Positions 27,141 through 36,610 of a stretch of 64,000 nt of DNA are shown piece by piece. The notes below the pieces were generated by a model. That model was not told where the DNA came from. It did no database searches and was given only the letters and a program-made list of their open reading frames with translations. The stretch is from Pseudomonadota bacterium (GTDB lineage: Bacteria; Pseudomonadota; Gammaproteobacteria; Burkholderiales; Rhodocyclaceae), in NCBI GenBank assembly GCA_026399515.1, contig JAPLQT010000117.1, positions 344,257 through 408,256 of the forward strand. Direction: 5' to 3'. Each line of letters starts with the position of its first letter. Within the stretch, counting starts at the first letter, position 1. The translations under genes were made by a program, and so were the position numbers.

Positions 27141-28795
27141 ATTCGCGCCTCATCATTCAAGGCCTGTAGCGGTACCGTCAGCACAACCACAGTGCCGTCG
27201 CCCGGGGTACTATCGACTTGAATGTCTCCGCCAAGGAAGTTGATGCGCTCCCTTAGGCTGAACAGGCCATAGCCGCCCCTGCCGGTCGGCATTGCGGTCG
27301 CCGCCGCGCGCGCGTCGAAGCCAATCCCGTCGTCCGTCACGCTAAGAACCAGGCAGCCGTCTTGTTCCATCGCGGCAATCTCGGCCACGTCGACCTGAGC
27401 GTGCTTCGCCACGTTGATCAGCAATTCCCGGGTGGCGCGAAATACGACGTGAAGCAGGGTTTCGTCAAGTTTCCTGGGAACGCCATCGTCACGCAATTCG
27501 ACATGCAAACCGTGGAATTGGCGTATTTCATCCGCCAGCCACTCCAGCGCCGGCATCAGGCCGAGCTGGTGCAATAGCGGCGGACTCAGTTGGAGCGACA
27601 GCGAGCGCACCGCCTGGTTGGCGTAGTCGATGAGAGTCTCGGTTTCCTCGATCTGCCGCCGAAGGCGGCTGAGTCCGGGGTAATCCTTGTCGGGGTAGAT
27701 CAGGGCAGAGAGCTTGATCTTGGCAATCGAGAGGGTCTGGCCCAGACCGTCGTGAAGTTCCTGCGCGATCGCATGTCGTTCGCGTTCCTCGGTCGTTGCC
27801 AGTTCGACGGAAATATCGCGCAGCCGCACCGTGCGTTCATGGACCTTTCGCTCCAGGAGATCCCTTTGCAATATCCGGTCGGTGATGTCCATGATGTCGC
27901 CGAAGACGCGCTGCACCCGGTCGTCGGCGCTTCGCTCCACCTGGCCGGTGGTCCTGACCCATTTCCGCGTGCCCCGCGCGCCGATGAAGGGAAGATCCAG
28001 GTCATAGGGTTCGGCTTGCTCAACTGCTCTCCTGAAGGCGCTGGCGATCATGGCTCGCGCTTCCGGGGCATAGAAGTCGATGGACCGCTCGATGTCGTTC
28101 GGATCGTAGTCGGCGGCGACTTCGTAAATTCGGTAGACCTCATCCGTCCAGGCGGCTTTGCCCGTCGCCACGTCATATTCCCAGCCACCGACACTGGCGA
28201 TTCGCTGGGTCTGCCTCAACAAGTCGGCGTTCTTGCGCAGCACGACTTCCATCTGTTTTTGCGCCGTGACATCCACTACCACCGCGCGACACTCCTGCCT
28301 GTCATGGGAGAGTATGGCCTCGATCCGGGTATATACAGGTGGCCGGTCGTCTACCTCGATTGCCACCTCGCAGACCTGTTTGATCCCGGTGTCGCGAACC
28401 TGCCTCAGAAACGAATTGAAAACGGCAAGATCAGCGGCGGCCACGAACCGTCCGAAACGCTCGCCGACCAGCCGGCTGCGCTCCTTGTCCAGCATCCTTG
28501 ATCCGGCGAGATTGATTTGGATAATCGCTCCGTTGCGATCCAGACTGACCAGCCAGGTCGGGGAAAAGTCGTAAAAATCGGCGTAGCGGTCTTTCAGACT
28601 TTCCACTTCCGCCCGTGAGTCGCGCAGTTCTTCGTTCTGCAACTCCAGCTCGATCTGGTGCACCTGCAATTCATGGAGCAGGCGCTGCGTTTCCTCCAGA
28701 GGTTGCGGCGTAGCCTTTCGTCGCGACGGTTGTTGCAGCCAATCTTCTGCACGACGGCACAGTCTTACAGTCTCGGATGGCATGCCAGTACTCAT
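27137..28795 (-). CDS. Soluble PAS-containing HisKA_3 sensor histidine kinase
   Basis: 552 residues with no membrane segment. A coiled N terminus (about 30-70) leads into two PAS-like regions (about 75-180 and 195-308), then the HisKA_3 dimerisation helix with phospho-acceptor His348 in AQELHDGLGQ, and an HATPase domain with VTDDGIGFD and RGGYGLFSLRERI. It is a cytosolic, NarX-like kinase that pairs with the LuxR-type regulator overlapping its end by ATGA. The signal is unknown; PAS domains could bind heme, flavin or a small ligand, but I see no decisive residue. Confidence 0.92.
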   Translation of the reverse strand: MSTGMPSETVRLCRRAEDWLQQPSRRKATPQPLEETQRLLHELQVHQIELELQNEELRDSRAEVESLKDRYADFYDFSPTWLVSLDRNGAIIQINLAGSRMLDKERSRLVGERFGRFVAAADLAVFNSFLRQVRDTGIKQVCEVAIEVDDRPPVYTRIEAILSHDRQECRAVVVDVTAQKQMEVVLRKNADLLRQTQRIASVGGWEYDVATGKAAWTDEVYRIYEVAADYDPNDIERSIDFYAPEARAMIASAFRRAVEQAEPYDLDLPFIGARGTRKWVRTTGQVERSADDRVQRVFGDIMDITDRILQRDLLERKVHERTVRLRDISVELATTEERERHAIAQELHDGLGQTLSIAKIKLSALIYPDKDYPGLSRLRRQIEETETLIDYANQAVRSLSLQLSPPLLHQLGLMPALEWLADEIRQFHGLHVELRDDGVPRKLDETLLHVVFRATRELLINVAKHAQVDVAEIAAMEQDGCLVLSVTDDGIGFDARAAATAMPTGRGGYGLFSLRERINFLGGDIQVDSTPGDGTVVVLTVPLQALNDEARI

Positions 28796-29216
28796 GGCCG
28801 TCTCGTGTTCTTCGCCACCCGTAAATCTGCGCGGTTACACTTCTGGCGTGGATTATTGACAGGTCCGTTGGCAGACTCTTCGGTCAGTTTGGCCATGCGT
28901 TTTAATGCTGGAGAATAGAGTAATTTGTGTAACCCTACTACTAATCGGGACGAAGGGCCAGCCTTTCACTTTTCAAGTGTCGCTCCAAGGTCATGCGCCA
29001 ACAGGAAGTTGCCCGGGGTCGACAGCCGACGATCGAACATTTCGGAAATAGCCGTTTGCGCGCAAGCGGCCAAGGAATAAAACGCATGCCAAGTTTGTTT
29101 GTCAGTTTAGGCGGCTCCTTTTTGGAAGGATCGAATCCGTGAAATCCAACCGCTACCGATCACGGCTTACCCCCTACTCCGACGGGTCACCGTCCTGACA
29201 ATACGAAAGAGGTTTC
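28796..29216. other. Intergenic region between the kinase gene and the redox module
   Basis: About 420 bases without a supported gene. It separates divergent transcription units (kinase pair to the left, cytochrome gene to the right), so promoters of both are expected here. GAAAGAGG lies directly before the ATG at 29217. Confidence 0.4.
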
Positions 29217-29804
29217 ATGATGAAACTGCTCGCGGCACTCTTATTGATTCTTGGAATCAATGGCCAGCTTCAAGCGGCGATCGACGCGGTATATGATGGC
29301 GATAATGGCATACGCAGCAGAGTGCTGACGGTGTGCATGCAATGCCATTCCACTACCTTGGCGGGTGGCGCTCGAAATGGTTCGCCGAGTTTTGTCAATT
29401 TCAATACCTATGCGGATGCCGTGCTATGGGGAGACCTCGCGGTCACCCGGGCGGTGATTGAAGGAAGCATGCCGCCGCAAGGTGTTCAGCGGCTAAACGC
29501 GGAGCAGAAAGCGGCACTCTCGGCCTGGCAGGCCGCGGGCTTCCCGGAAAAGTCGGCTACGGTAAGCACACAACAGCAACCCGACTGCCTGTTCAACTGG
29601 GCGGAGACCAGCTTCCCCAACTTTTTTGCGCCTCGCGCTCTATCGCTCAGCGCCGACCCCTACTATTATCGATATTATTCGCAAACCAACGCATATCTTG
29701 CGATTGCTTCCAGCAGACTCTATTATCTGGGACCGGTGTCGTCCGGCACGGTCGCGGACCTTGGCGATGTAGTGACATGGTATGCAACGTCCGGCTGCAA
29801 ATAG
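29217..29804 (+). CDS. Periplasmic c-type cytochrome-like protein with C-terminal YYYRYY domain
   Basis: 195 residues. A signal peptide (about 1-21) is followed by a heme-attachment motif CMQCH (Cys40, Cys43, His44); a later SMPPQ segment could give the distal Met. The C-terminal 75 residues (DCLFNWAETSFPNFFAP ... YYYRYYSQTNAYLAIASSRLYYLGP) match a small domain often attached to secreted betaproteobacterial proteins; its role is unknown. It begins the redox module with TlpA, DUF4266, DUF3570 and ApbE genes and may deliver electrons in the periplasm (inference). Confidence 0.8.
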   Translation: MMKLLAALLLILGINGQLQAAIDAVYDGDNGIRSRVLTVCMQCHSTTLAGGARNGSPSFVNFNTYADAVLWGDLAVTRAVIEGSMPPQGVQRLNAEQKAALSAWQAAGFPEKSATVSTQQQPDCLFNWAETSFPNFFAPRALSLSADPYYYRYYSQTNAYLAIASSRLYYLGPVSSGTVADLGDVVTWYATSGCK

Positions 29805-29825
29805 CCGCTAACGGCGATTCCTAAA

Positions 29826-30320
29826 ATGCGAAAAACTCTACTTGCCATCTGCTTGTCCAGCTTGGCAATCTCCAGCGGAATTGCCGGAGAATTATCGCCC
29901 GTTCCGGAGTTCTCTTTGCCGCTGATCGGCTCGGGCTCCCAGGCTATCACTCGCGGCAAGTTGAACGGCAAGATTACCTACGTCGATTTCTGGGCATCCT
30001 GGTGCGTGCCCTGTCGATCCTCCTTTCCCTGGCTGGATGCGATGTACCGGAAATACCAGGGCAGGGGATTTCTGGTCATCGCCGTCAACAAGGATCAGGA
30101 ACCCGCCGAGATCGAGCGCTTTCTCAAACGTTACCCGGTCTCCTTTACCCTGACGACGGACCCGCTCGACGCCCTGGCCAAAGATCTGCGCGTGACGGTG
30201 ATGCCGACCGCTTTCCTGATCGACCGTCACGGCATGATCCGCTCCGTGCATCGGGGCTTCCGTTCCGAAGATACGGCGAAACTGGAAAGCGAAATCCTGT
30301 CCCTGCTGGAGCAGCCATGA
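29826..30320 (+). CDS. TlpA-like periplasmic thiol-disulfide oxidoreductase
   Basis: 164 residues. Signal peptide (1-20), then a thioredoxin fold with active site WCVPC (Cys60, Cys63) after VDFWAS, and a cis-Pro segment VMPTAFLID. Such proteins reduce disulfides in the periplasm, for example for heme attachment. Here the partner may be the cytochrome upstream or the Cys-containing DUF4266 lipoprotein, whose start overlaps this stop by ATGA (30317-30320). Confidence 0.9.
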   Translation: MRKTLLAICLSSLAISSGIAGELSPVPEFSLPLIGSGSQAITRGKLNGKITYVDFWASWCVPCRSSFPWLDAMYRKYQGRGFLVIAVNKDQEPAEIERFLKRYPVSFTLTTDPLDALAKDLRVTVMPTAFLIDRHGMIRSVHRGFRSEDTAKLESEILSLLEQP

Positions 30321-30520
30321 AAATTTTTTGCCTGTTGAGCGTTCTTGTCCTGGGCGGCTGCGCCAACGTCCAGCCATGGGAGCGCGGCTACCTGGCAAAG
30401 CCGGAAATGGCCTTCGATCCGAACCCCGCTACCGCCGCTCAAATGCAACACATGTATGCCAGCAAGGAAGCCGCTTCGGGCGGTTATGGCGTGGGCGGGG
30501 GAGGCTGTGGCTGCAACTGA
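30317..30520 (+). CDS. DUF4266 small lipoprotein
   Basis: 67 residues. A lipoprotein signal peptide ends at the lipobox LGGC (Cys at about 15). The mature part has NVQPWERGYLAKPEMAF and the C-terminal KEAASGGYGVGGGGCGCN, which are hallmarks of DUF4266. The two C-terminal Cys could bind a metal or form a disulfide handled by the TlpA-like protein (inference). It overlaps the TlpA gene and is followed 13 bases later by the DUF3570 gene, a very common pairing for this family. Confidence 0.88.
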   Translation: MKIFCLLSVLVLGGCANVQPWERGYLAKPEMAFDPNPATAAQMQHMYASKEAASGGYGVGGGGCGCN

Positions 30521-30533
30521 GGCGGCTGTCTCG

Positions 30534-31661
30534 ATGCGTTCGGCCCTGCATGCGCTCGCCGCGGCCGCCGCCGCGCTCCCCCTCGTCTCGCTGCCGGTGC
30601 GCGCGGGGCAGATCGAGGAAGCGAAAACAGGTCTGAACCTGTTCTCCTATCAGGAACGGGACGGCCGCATCGGCGTGCTGTCGCCGACCGCCTGGGTGCA
30701 GGCGCCGGTGGCGCGCGACCTGGATTTCGAGGCCCGCGTGACTTTCGATTCGGTGGCGGGCGCGTCGCCTCAATATGTCAGCAACGAAGGCGGGCCGGTC
30801 GTGCATACGCTGTCGTCCGCCTCGATCCGCGAGTGGCGCAAGGAAGGAATGTTCAAGGCGACCCGCTGGCTGGGCGACGACAGCCTGTCCCTGGGCGCCG
30901 ATGTGTCATCAGAGCACGACTATCTGTCGCAGACTTTGAGCACTGACGCCAAATTCGAATTTCTCAACAAGAACGTCACCTGGGCCATCGGCGCCAGCGT
31001 CACCGGCGACGCCATCAGTTTCACCGGCTTCCCCGATATACACCAGAGGCGAGTCACCCGCGGCGTCTTTACCGGCATCACCCAGATACTTTCCCCGACC
31101 GACATCCTGCAAAGCAATCTTGCCTTCACCAACGGCAGGGGGTACTTCGACGATCACTACGAATACACCGTCAGCTTTCTCGGTCGGAGAGTCTTTCTGG
31201 ATCGCGACCGGCGGCCCGATGCGCGCCACAGCCTGTCCTGGCTGACCCGCTGGAAACACTACGTTCCGGCCCTGGGTGCCGCCTTGGGACTGGACTATCG
31301 CTACTACCAGGACTCATGGGGAATCCGCTCCCACATGAGCGAGTTGTCCTGGCACCAACCGCTGTCGACCACCTGGTCGGCGCGTCCGGTGGTGCGCTAT
31401 TACACGCAATCCGCGGCGAGTTTCTATTCCACTACCGTTGCATCCTCGTCCGGGGTGAGTTCCAGCGACACCCGCCTGGCGGCATTCGGCACGCTCACGC
31501 TGGCATTCAACCTCAGCGCCCGCCTTGGCGATCGCGACACTTTCGAAATCGGCGCGGGACGTTACGTCCAGCGCTCCTCCTGGCGGTTCGGCTCGGGAAG
31601 TCCCGACCTGCCGCGCTTCGATGCGTCCTACGCGATGCTGGGCTGGACGCGCACGTTCTAG
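30534..31661 (+). CDS. DUF3570 outer-membrane beta-barrel protein
   Basis: 375 residues. Signal peptide (about 1-25), then alternating strands typical of an outer-membrane barrel, with a terminal aromatic residue (WTRTF). The start KTGLNLFSYQERDGRIGVLSP region and the repeated aromatic strands match DUF3570. I chose the ATG at 30534 with GAGGCGG upstream. The family is of unknown function and typically travels with DUF4266, a thioredoxin-like protein and ApbE. Confidence 0.87.
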   Translation: MRSALHALAAAAAALPLVSLPVRAGQIEEAKTGLNLFSYQERDGRIGVLSPTAWVQAPVARDLDFEARVTFDSVAGASPQYVSNEGGPVVHTLSSASIREWRKEGMFKATRWLGDDSLSLGADVSSEHDYLSQTLSTDAKFEFLNKNVTWAIGASVTGDAISFTGFPDIHQRRVTRGVFTGITQILSPTDILQSNLAFTNGRGYFDDHYEYTVSFLGRRVFLDRDRRPDARHSLSWLTRWKHYVPALGAALGLDYRYYQDSWGIRSHMSELSWHQPLSTTWSARPVVRYYTQSAASFYSTTVASSSGVSSSDTRLAAFGTLTLAFNLSARLGDRDTFEIGAGRYVQRSSWRFGSGSPDLPRFDASYAMLGWTRTF

Positions 31662-31672
31662 CGACAGCGGCA

Positions 31673-32533
31673 ATGCGTTGTCATCAATTTTCGTTTTCGG
31701 CGATGTCCTGCCGCAATGAAATCCAACTGTTTTCCGACAGCAGTGAAACCGCACAGGCTGCCTTCGAGGAAACCGTCGAGGAAGTTCAGCGTATCGAACT
31801 CCTCTGGTCGCGCTATCGGCCAGACAGCATCGTGACATGCATCAATGAATCCGCGGGACGCAAGCCGGTAGTGGTCGACGAGGAAACCGCCGGCCTGCTC
31901 GATTACGCCGCGACCGCCTGGCGCGAAAGTGATGGCTTGTTCGATATCACTTCCGGGGTGTTCCGGCGGGCATGGAATTTTTCATCCGACCACATCCCGA
32001 CCAAGGAAACGGTGAATGCTTGCTTGCCCTTGGTGGGATGGGACAAAGTGGTCTGGCAGCGCCCTGAAATCTACCTGCCGGTGTCGGGAATGGAAATCGA
32101 TTTCGGCGGCCTGGGCAAGGAATACGCGGCTGACCGAGTCGCCAGCCTACTGGTCGAACACGGCTGGATCGCGTTGATCAACCTGGGCGGCGACATCGTC
32201 GCGAGCGCCCCGCGCCCCGGCGACGAGCCCTGGCAAATTGGCATCCGGAATCCCGATGCCGCAAGCCGCCTTTCGGGGCATCTGCCCTTGTATAGCGGCG
32301 CCCTGGCGACCAGCGGAGACTACGAGCGCTGCATCGAAGTGAATGGGCAGCGCTACGGACACATCCTGAACCCCCGCAGCGGCTGGCCGGCGGCGGACGG
32401 ACCCGCCTCGGTCTCGGTGATTGCCCAGAACTGCCTGTTGGCGGGAACGCTGGCCACAGTTGCCATGCTCAAGGGAGTCGAAGCGAAGCGTTGGCTGGAT
32501 TCGATGGGAACGGTGAATCACCTGGTCTGGTGA
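31673..32533 (+). CDS. apbE: FAD:protein FMN transferase
   Basis: 286 residues. ApbE signatures are present: FSAMSCRNEIQLF near the N terminus, EIDFGGLGKEYAADR, INLGGDI, TSGDYER and RYGHILNPRSG. The enzyme attaches FMN covalently to Thr/Ser of target proteins, usually in the periplasm. No lipobox or clear signal peptide is visible with this start, so localisation is uncertain. The flavinylated partner is not in the window under a recognisable motif. It closes the redox module. Confidence 0.9.
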   Translation: MRCHQFSFSAMSCRNEIQLFSDSSETAQAAFEETVEEVQRIELLWSRYRPDSIVTCINESAGRKPVVVDEETAGLLDYAATAWRESDGLFDITSGVFRRAWNFSSDHIPTKETVNACLPLVGWDKVVWQRPEIYLPVSGMEIDFGGLGKEYAADRVASLLVEHGWIALINLGGDIVASAPRPGDEPWQIGIRNPDAASRLSGHLPLYSGALATSGDYERCIEVNGQRYGHILNPRSGWPAADGPASVSVIAQNCLLAGTLATVAMLKGVEAKRWLDSMGTVNHLVW

Positions 32534-32549
32534 CGCGTTCCCATTGATC

Positions 32550-33617
32550 TCAAAACACCGTGTAGCCCTTTTCGCCCGGCGTGTAGAACGTCGCGGGGTC
32601 CGCTGCGGTCTGCACCTGATTGAGTTGCAGCTTGTGCACCAGATCCGGGTTGGGAATGAACGGCCGGCCGAAGGCCACCAGGTCGCCGCGCTGCGCCTCC
32701 AGATCGGCATTGGCGCGCGCCGCGTCGTAGCCACCGGAGAGTATGTATCTGCCCTTGAAAGTGGCGCGGATCTTGGCTTTCAACTCCGGGCTGACTTCCG
32801 GCGCGCCCATGGAGCTGTGATCGACGATGTGAATGTATGCCAATCCGAGGGAGTTCAGTTCATCCATCAAGCGCAGGTAGAGCGCATCCGTTTCCGCATC
32901 CGGCTGCTGGCCGTTGAACACGCCGTAAGGCGAGATGCGCATGCCGACCCGCTCGGCGCCTATGGCGGCGACGGTGGCCTTGGCGACTTCGACAGCGAAG
33001 CGGATGCGGTTTTCGACGCTGCCACCCCAGCGGTCGTTGCGCTTGTTGGATGCGGTATTCAGGAACTGGTCGATCAGGTAGCCGTTCGCACCATGCAGCT
33101 CGATGCCGTCGAATCCGGCTTGCAGCGCCAGTTTCGCCGCTGTGGCGTATTCGGCGATGGTCTGCGCAATATCCGTTTCATCCATCTCGACGGGAACCGG
33201 ATGCGACTGCATACCGCTGGCATCGGTCCACATCTGGCCCGGCGCGGCGATGGCGGAAGGTGCAACAACCCTGGCACCGGCCGGCATGTTCAGGGGATGG
33301 CAGACTCGTCCGGTATGCATGAACTGTACAAAAATCCTGCCGCCGGCCTGATGCACACCGTCCGTCACGCGTTTCCACCCTTGTGCCTGGGCATCATTGA
33401 AGAGGCCCGGAATCCGCGCGTAACCAAGTCCGTTCGGGGACGGCGAGATGCCTTCGGTGATGATCAATCCGGCGTCCGCACGCAAGCGGTAATACTCCTC
33501 CATCAAGGCATTCGGCAGATTGCCGATGGCGCGGCTGCGCGTCATGGGCGCCATCACGACGCGGTTTTTCAATTGCAGGTTGCCGAGCTTGATGGGGGTA
33601 AATAGCGTGTTGCTCAT
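32550..33617 (-). CDS. Old yellow enzyme-type alkene reductase
   Basis: 355 residues. An FMN-binding TIM barrel with MAPMTRSRA, IVDH/HGANGYLIDQFL and NDRWGGSVENR signatures of the NemA/OYE group. It reduces activated alkenes or nitroesters with NAD(P)H. I chose the ATG at 33617, which has GGAG seven bases upstream, over an ATG 12 bases further out. Convergent with apbE (16-base gap). Confidence 0.94.
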   Translation of the reverse strand: MSNTLFTPIKLGNLQLKNRVVMAPMTRSRAIGNLPNALMEEYYRLRADAGLIITEGISPSPNGLGYARIPGLFNDAQAQGWKRVTDGVHQAGGRIFVQFMHTGRVCHPLNMPAGARVVAPSAIAAPGQMWTDASGMQSHPVPVEMDETDIAQTIAEYATAAKLALQAGFDGIELHGANGYLIDQFLNTASNKRNDRWGGSVENRIRFAVEVAKATVAAIGAERVGMRISPYGVFNGQQPDAETDALYLRLMDELNSLGLAYIHIVDHSSMGAPEVSPELKAKIRATFKGRYILSGGYDAARANADLEAQRGDLVAFGRPFIPNPDLVHKLQLNQVQTAADPATFYTPGEKGYTVF

Positions 33618-33794
33618 TTTTTTCTCCAAGGTGATGGGGGAGGATCAAATCTTCAAGGTGCCGGATTCGGCGGTTTTAGCTCAGTATTGCGGTTAGCCGG
33701 TTTGCGTTCGATGACTGTCTTCTAGATAATGGTGTCTTGCATTACCGATGCCCGACCGCATATCGGGGCACACACCCTCCATTTCAATAGCCCC

Positions 33795-34433
33795 ATGAAA
33801 TTCCGAATCATTCCGGTTACGCCTTTCCAGCAAAATTGCTCGCTGTTGTGGTGTGAAGAAACCATGCAGGGCGCCGTCGTCGATCCCGGCGGCGACCTCG
33901 ACCTGATCCTGGCGACCGCCCGGCAACTCGGCGTGACCATCGTCAAGATCCTGCTGACCCACGGACATATCGATCATGCCGGCGGTACATCTGAACTCTC
34001 CGCGCGTTTGCAGATACCCATCGATGGACCGCAACAGGAGGATCGCTTCTGGATCGACCAGTTGCCACAGCAGGGGCAGATGTTCGGTCTCGGGCAGGCC
34101 GCCACATTCACCCCCGACCGCTGGCTAACAGACGGCGACACGGTCGGCTTCGGCAAGGTCACGCTCAGCGTGCTGCACTGCCCGGGCCACACCCCCGGAC
34201 ATGTGGTGTTCTTCCACGAACCGTCGAAGCTGGCCATCGTGGGCGATGTGCTGTTCCAGGGCTCGATCGGCCGCACCGACTTTCCGCGCGGCAATCACGC
34301 TGCCTTGATCGCCGCCATACGCGGCAAGCTGTGGCCGCTGGGCGACGAAGTCGCCTTCATTCCGGGCCATGGGCCGATGTCGACTTTCGGCGATGAGCGG
34401 CTCCACAATCCTTTCGTCGGGGACAGCGCGTAG
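33795..34433 (+). CDS. MBL-fold metallo-hydrolase (glyoxalase II-like, YcbL type)
   Basis: 212 residues. THGHIDHAGG gives the metal-binding HxHxDH motif; later ligands are in CPGHTPGH, GDVLF and PGHGP. The short length without the C-terminal glyoxalase II domain fits the YcbL-like group, which hydrolyses thioesters. The ATG at 33795 starts a typical MKFRIIPVTPFQQNCSLLW end; longer frames upstream look non-coding. Confidence 0.9.
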   Translation: MKFRIIPVTPFQQNCSLLWCEETMQGAVVDPGGDLDLILATARQLGVTIVKILLTHGHIDHAGGTSELSARLQIPIDGPQQEDRFWIDQLPQQGQMFGLGQAATFTPDRWLTDGDTVGFGKVTLSVLHCPGHTPGHVVFFHEPSKLAIVGDVLFQGSIGRTDFPRGNHAALIAAIRGKLWPLGDEVAFIPGHGPMSTFGDERLHNPFVGDSA

Positions 34434-34445
34434 AGCCTGGGAAAC

Positions 34446-34880
34446 CTAGCCTTTCAACGCATCGCGAATCTCACGCAACAGCAGCACGTCTTCTGGCGTA
34501 GGCGGGGGAGCGGCTGAAGCAGAGGCGGTTGGTGCTTCGCGCTTCAGGCGGTTGATCTGCTTGACCATTATGAAAATAATGAAGGCCAGGATCGCGAAAT
34601 TGATCGCGATGGTCAAAAAGCTGCCGTAGGCAAACACCGGCACGCCGGCTTTCTTCACCTCGGCCAGGGTCATGGCCACGCCGGCCGGAACCTCTTTCAG
34701 CGGTATGAAGTAATTGCTGAAATCCAGGCCGCCTATCACCCGACCAACTATCGGCATGATGAGATCGCCGACGACCGAATCCACGATCTTGCCGAATGCA
34801 CCGCCAACAATCACGCCGACCGCCAGATCGACGACGTTGCCCTTGATGGCAAATTCCTTGAACTCCTGCATGACGCTCAT
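34446..34880 (-). CDS. mscL: Large-conductance mechanosensitive channel MscL
   Basis: 144 residues. MscL signatures: N-terminal amphipathic helix [30 protein letters not shown], first TM pore helix, a periplasmic loop, second TM ([19 protein letters not shown]) and a charged C-terminal bundle ending with [11 protein letters not shown]. It forms a homopentamer that opens under membrane tension. A strong GGAGGAGG ribosome site precedes the ATG at 34880. Confidence 0.97.
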   Translation of the reverse strand: MSVMQEFKEFAIKGNVVDLAVGVIVGGAFGKIVDSVVGDLIMPIVGRVIGGLDFSNYFIPLKEVPAGVAMTLAEVKKAGVPVFAYGSFLTIAINFAILAFIIFIMVKQINRLKREAPTASASAAPPPTPEDVLLLREIRDALKG

Positions 34881-35066
34881 TTGTATTCCTCCTCCGGAGT
34901 TGATGACGACCTCGCGTGATTCTACGCATCGCGCACCCAAATATGAACTTAAGCCCGCTCAATCAATCTGACCGAGCGCCGAGATTGCGTTGAAGGACAC
35001 CGCTTCGTGGCAAAATCCCCACCTGCCCGTCGTCCACTGTCCGCCCACCGCCGTCCGGAGCAACTG

Positions 35067-35711
35067 ATGCCGCTGCCCCACCTGTTCGCCAACAACCGCG
35101 CCTGGGCCGCCAGGGTCCTGGATGAAGATCCGGAATTCTTCCGCCGCCTAGCGGCGCTGCAGGAGCCGGAATATCTGTGGATTGGTTGTTCGGACAGCCG
35201 CGTCCCAGCCAACCAGATCACCGGCCTCGCGCCGGGCGAAGTATTCGTCCATCGCAATATCGCCAACATGGTCGTGCATAGCGACCTCAACTGCCTCTCG
35301 GTGATGCAGTTCGCCATCGACGTCCTCAAGGTCAGGCACATCATGGTGGTCGGCCACCATGGCTGCGGCGGCGTCAGGGCGGCATTCGAAGACCAGCGTC
35401 ATGGACTGGTCGACAACTGGCTGCGCCACATCCGGGATGTGCGCGACAAGCATCTATCCCTGATCGACGCAAGCAATCCGGACCGCCGTGTCGACCTGCT
35501 GTGCGAGTTGAACGTCATCGAACAGGCGACCAACGTCTGCCATACCACAGTGCTACAGGACGCCTGGGAGCGCGGCCAATCCCTGACCGTACATGGCTGG
35601 GTGTACGACCTGAATGATGGCTTGCTGCGCGAGACGGGCATGGTCGCGTCGGCGCGCGGCCAGGTGGAAGGCGCCCGCCACGCAGCTATCCGGCGGCTCG
35701 CCCAGGCATGA
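35067..35711 (+). CDS. can: Beta-class carbonic anhydrase
   Basis: 214 residues. Zinc ligands are visible as Cys41 in GCSDSR (with Asp43 and Arg45), His97 and Cys100 in GHHGCGG, the same spacing as E. coli Can. It hydrates CO2 in the cytosol. ATG at 35067 with GGAG eight bases upstream; its stop overlaps the next gene start by ATGA. Confidence 0.95.
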   Translation: MPLPHLFANNRAWAARVLDEDPEFFRRLAALQEPEYLWIGCSDSRVPANQITGLAPGEVFVHRNIANMVVHSDLNCLSVMQFAIDVLKVRHIMVVGHHGCGGVRAAFEDQRHGLVDNWLRHIRDVRDKHLSLIDASNPDRRVDLLCELNVIEQATNVCHTTVLQDAWERGQSLTVHGWVYDLNDGLLRETGMVASARGQVEGARHAAIRRLAQA

Positions 35712-36610
35712 GGCTGGGTATCGACCTGGGCGGCAGCAAGATCGAGATCGTCGCGCTGGGGGACGCAGGCGACGAACTCTTGCGCTGGCGCGTGCCGACG
35801 CCGCAGGGCGACTACCAGGGCACGCTGAGCGCAATCGCAACCATGGTCGACCAGGCCGAACACCAGTTGCAGCAGCGCGGAACGGTGGGCGTCGGGATTC
35901 CCGGCGCGCTTTCCGCGGCGACCGGCCAAGTCAAGAACGCCAACTCCATCTGCCTGATCGGCAAGCCGCTGAAAGCAGACTTGGAGGCGCTGTTGCGGCG
36001 GGAAGTCCGGATCGCCAACGACGCCAACTGCTTCGCCCTGTCGGAAGCAACTGATGGCGCCGCCGCCGGCGCCGATGTGGTCTTCGGAGTCATCCTCGGT
36101 ACCGGCGTGGGTGGCGGCATCGTCGTGCATAGCCGGGTACTGACGGGCGCTAACGCCATCGCAGGCGAATGGGGGCACAATCCCCTGCCGCTCCAGCCGC
36201 GCGACGATACGCATCGCCCAGCCTGTTATTGCGGACGCAGCGGCTGCATCGAGACCTACATTTCCGGCCCGGGAATGCGCCAGGACCATTTCAACATGAG
36301 CGACGAGCTGCTTGATCCGCCCGATATCGTCGCCCGCGCGGCGGCCGGCGACGCCGCCTGCGAAGCCACTTTGCAACGTTATGAGGAACGCCTGGCAGTG
36401 GCACTGGCCGTGGTCGTCAACATCCTCGATCCGGCTATCATCGTACTCGGCGGCGGTCTGTCGAATATTCAGCGGCTGTATGCGAATGTGCCGCGACTCT
36501 GGAGTCGACACATCTTCTCCGACCAGGTCGTCACACGGCTGGCCGGGAACCGGCATGGTGATTCTTCGGGCGTGCGCGGCGCGGCATGGCTGTGGGAGAA
36601 ACAGTCTTGA
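35708..36610 (+). CDS. ROK-family sugar kinase (fructokinase/Mak-like)
   Basis: 300 residues. The phosphate loop GIDLGGSKIEIV opens the protein, GTGVGGGIV supplies the second ATP motif, and CYCGRSGCIETY is the ROK zinc site. It would phosphorylate a hexose, likely fructose or mannose. Overlaps the carbonic anhydrase gene by ATGA; the transporter gene follows with overlapping codons. Confidence 0.9.
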   Translation: MRLGIDLGGSKIEIVALGDAGDELLRWRVPTPQGDYQGTLSAIATMVDQAEHQLQQRGTVGVGIPGALSAATGQVKNANSICLIGKPLKADLEALLRREVRIANDANCFALSEATDGAAAGADVVFGVILGTGVGGGIVVHSRVLTGANAIAGEWGHNPLPLQPRDDTHRPACYCGRSGCIETYISGPGMRQDHFNMSDELLDPPDIVARAAAGDAACEATLQRYEERLAVALAVVVNILDPAIIVLGGGLSNIQRLYANVPRLWSRHIFSDQVVTRLAGNRHGDSSGVRGAAWLWEKQS

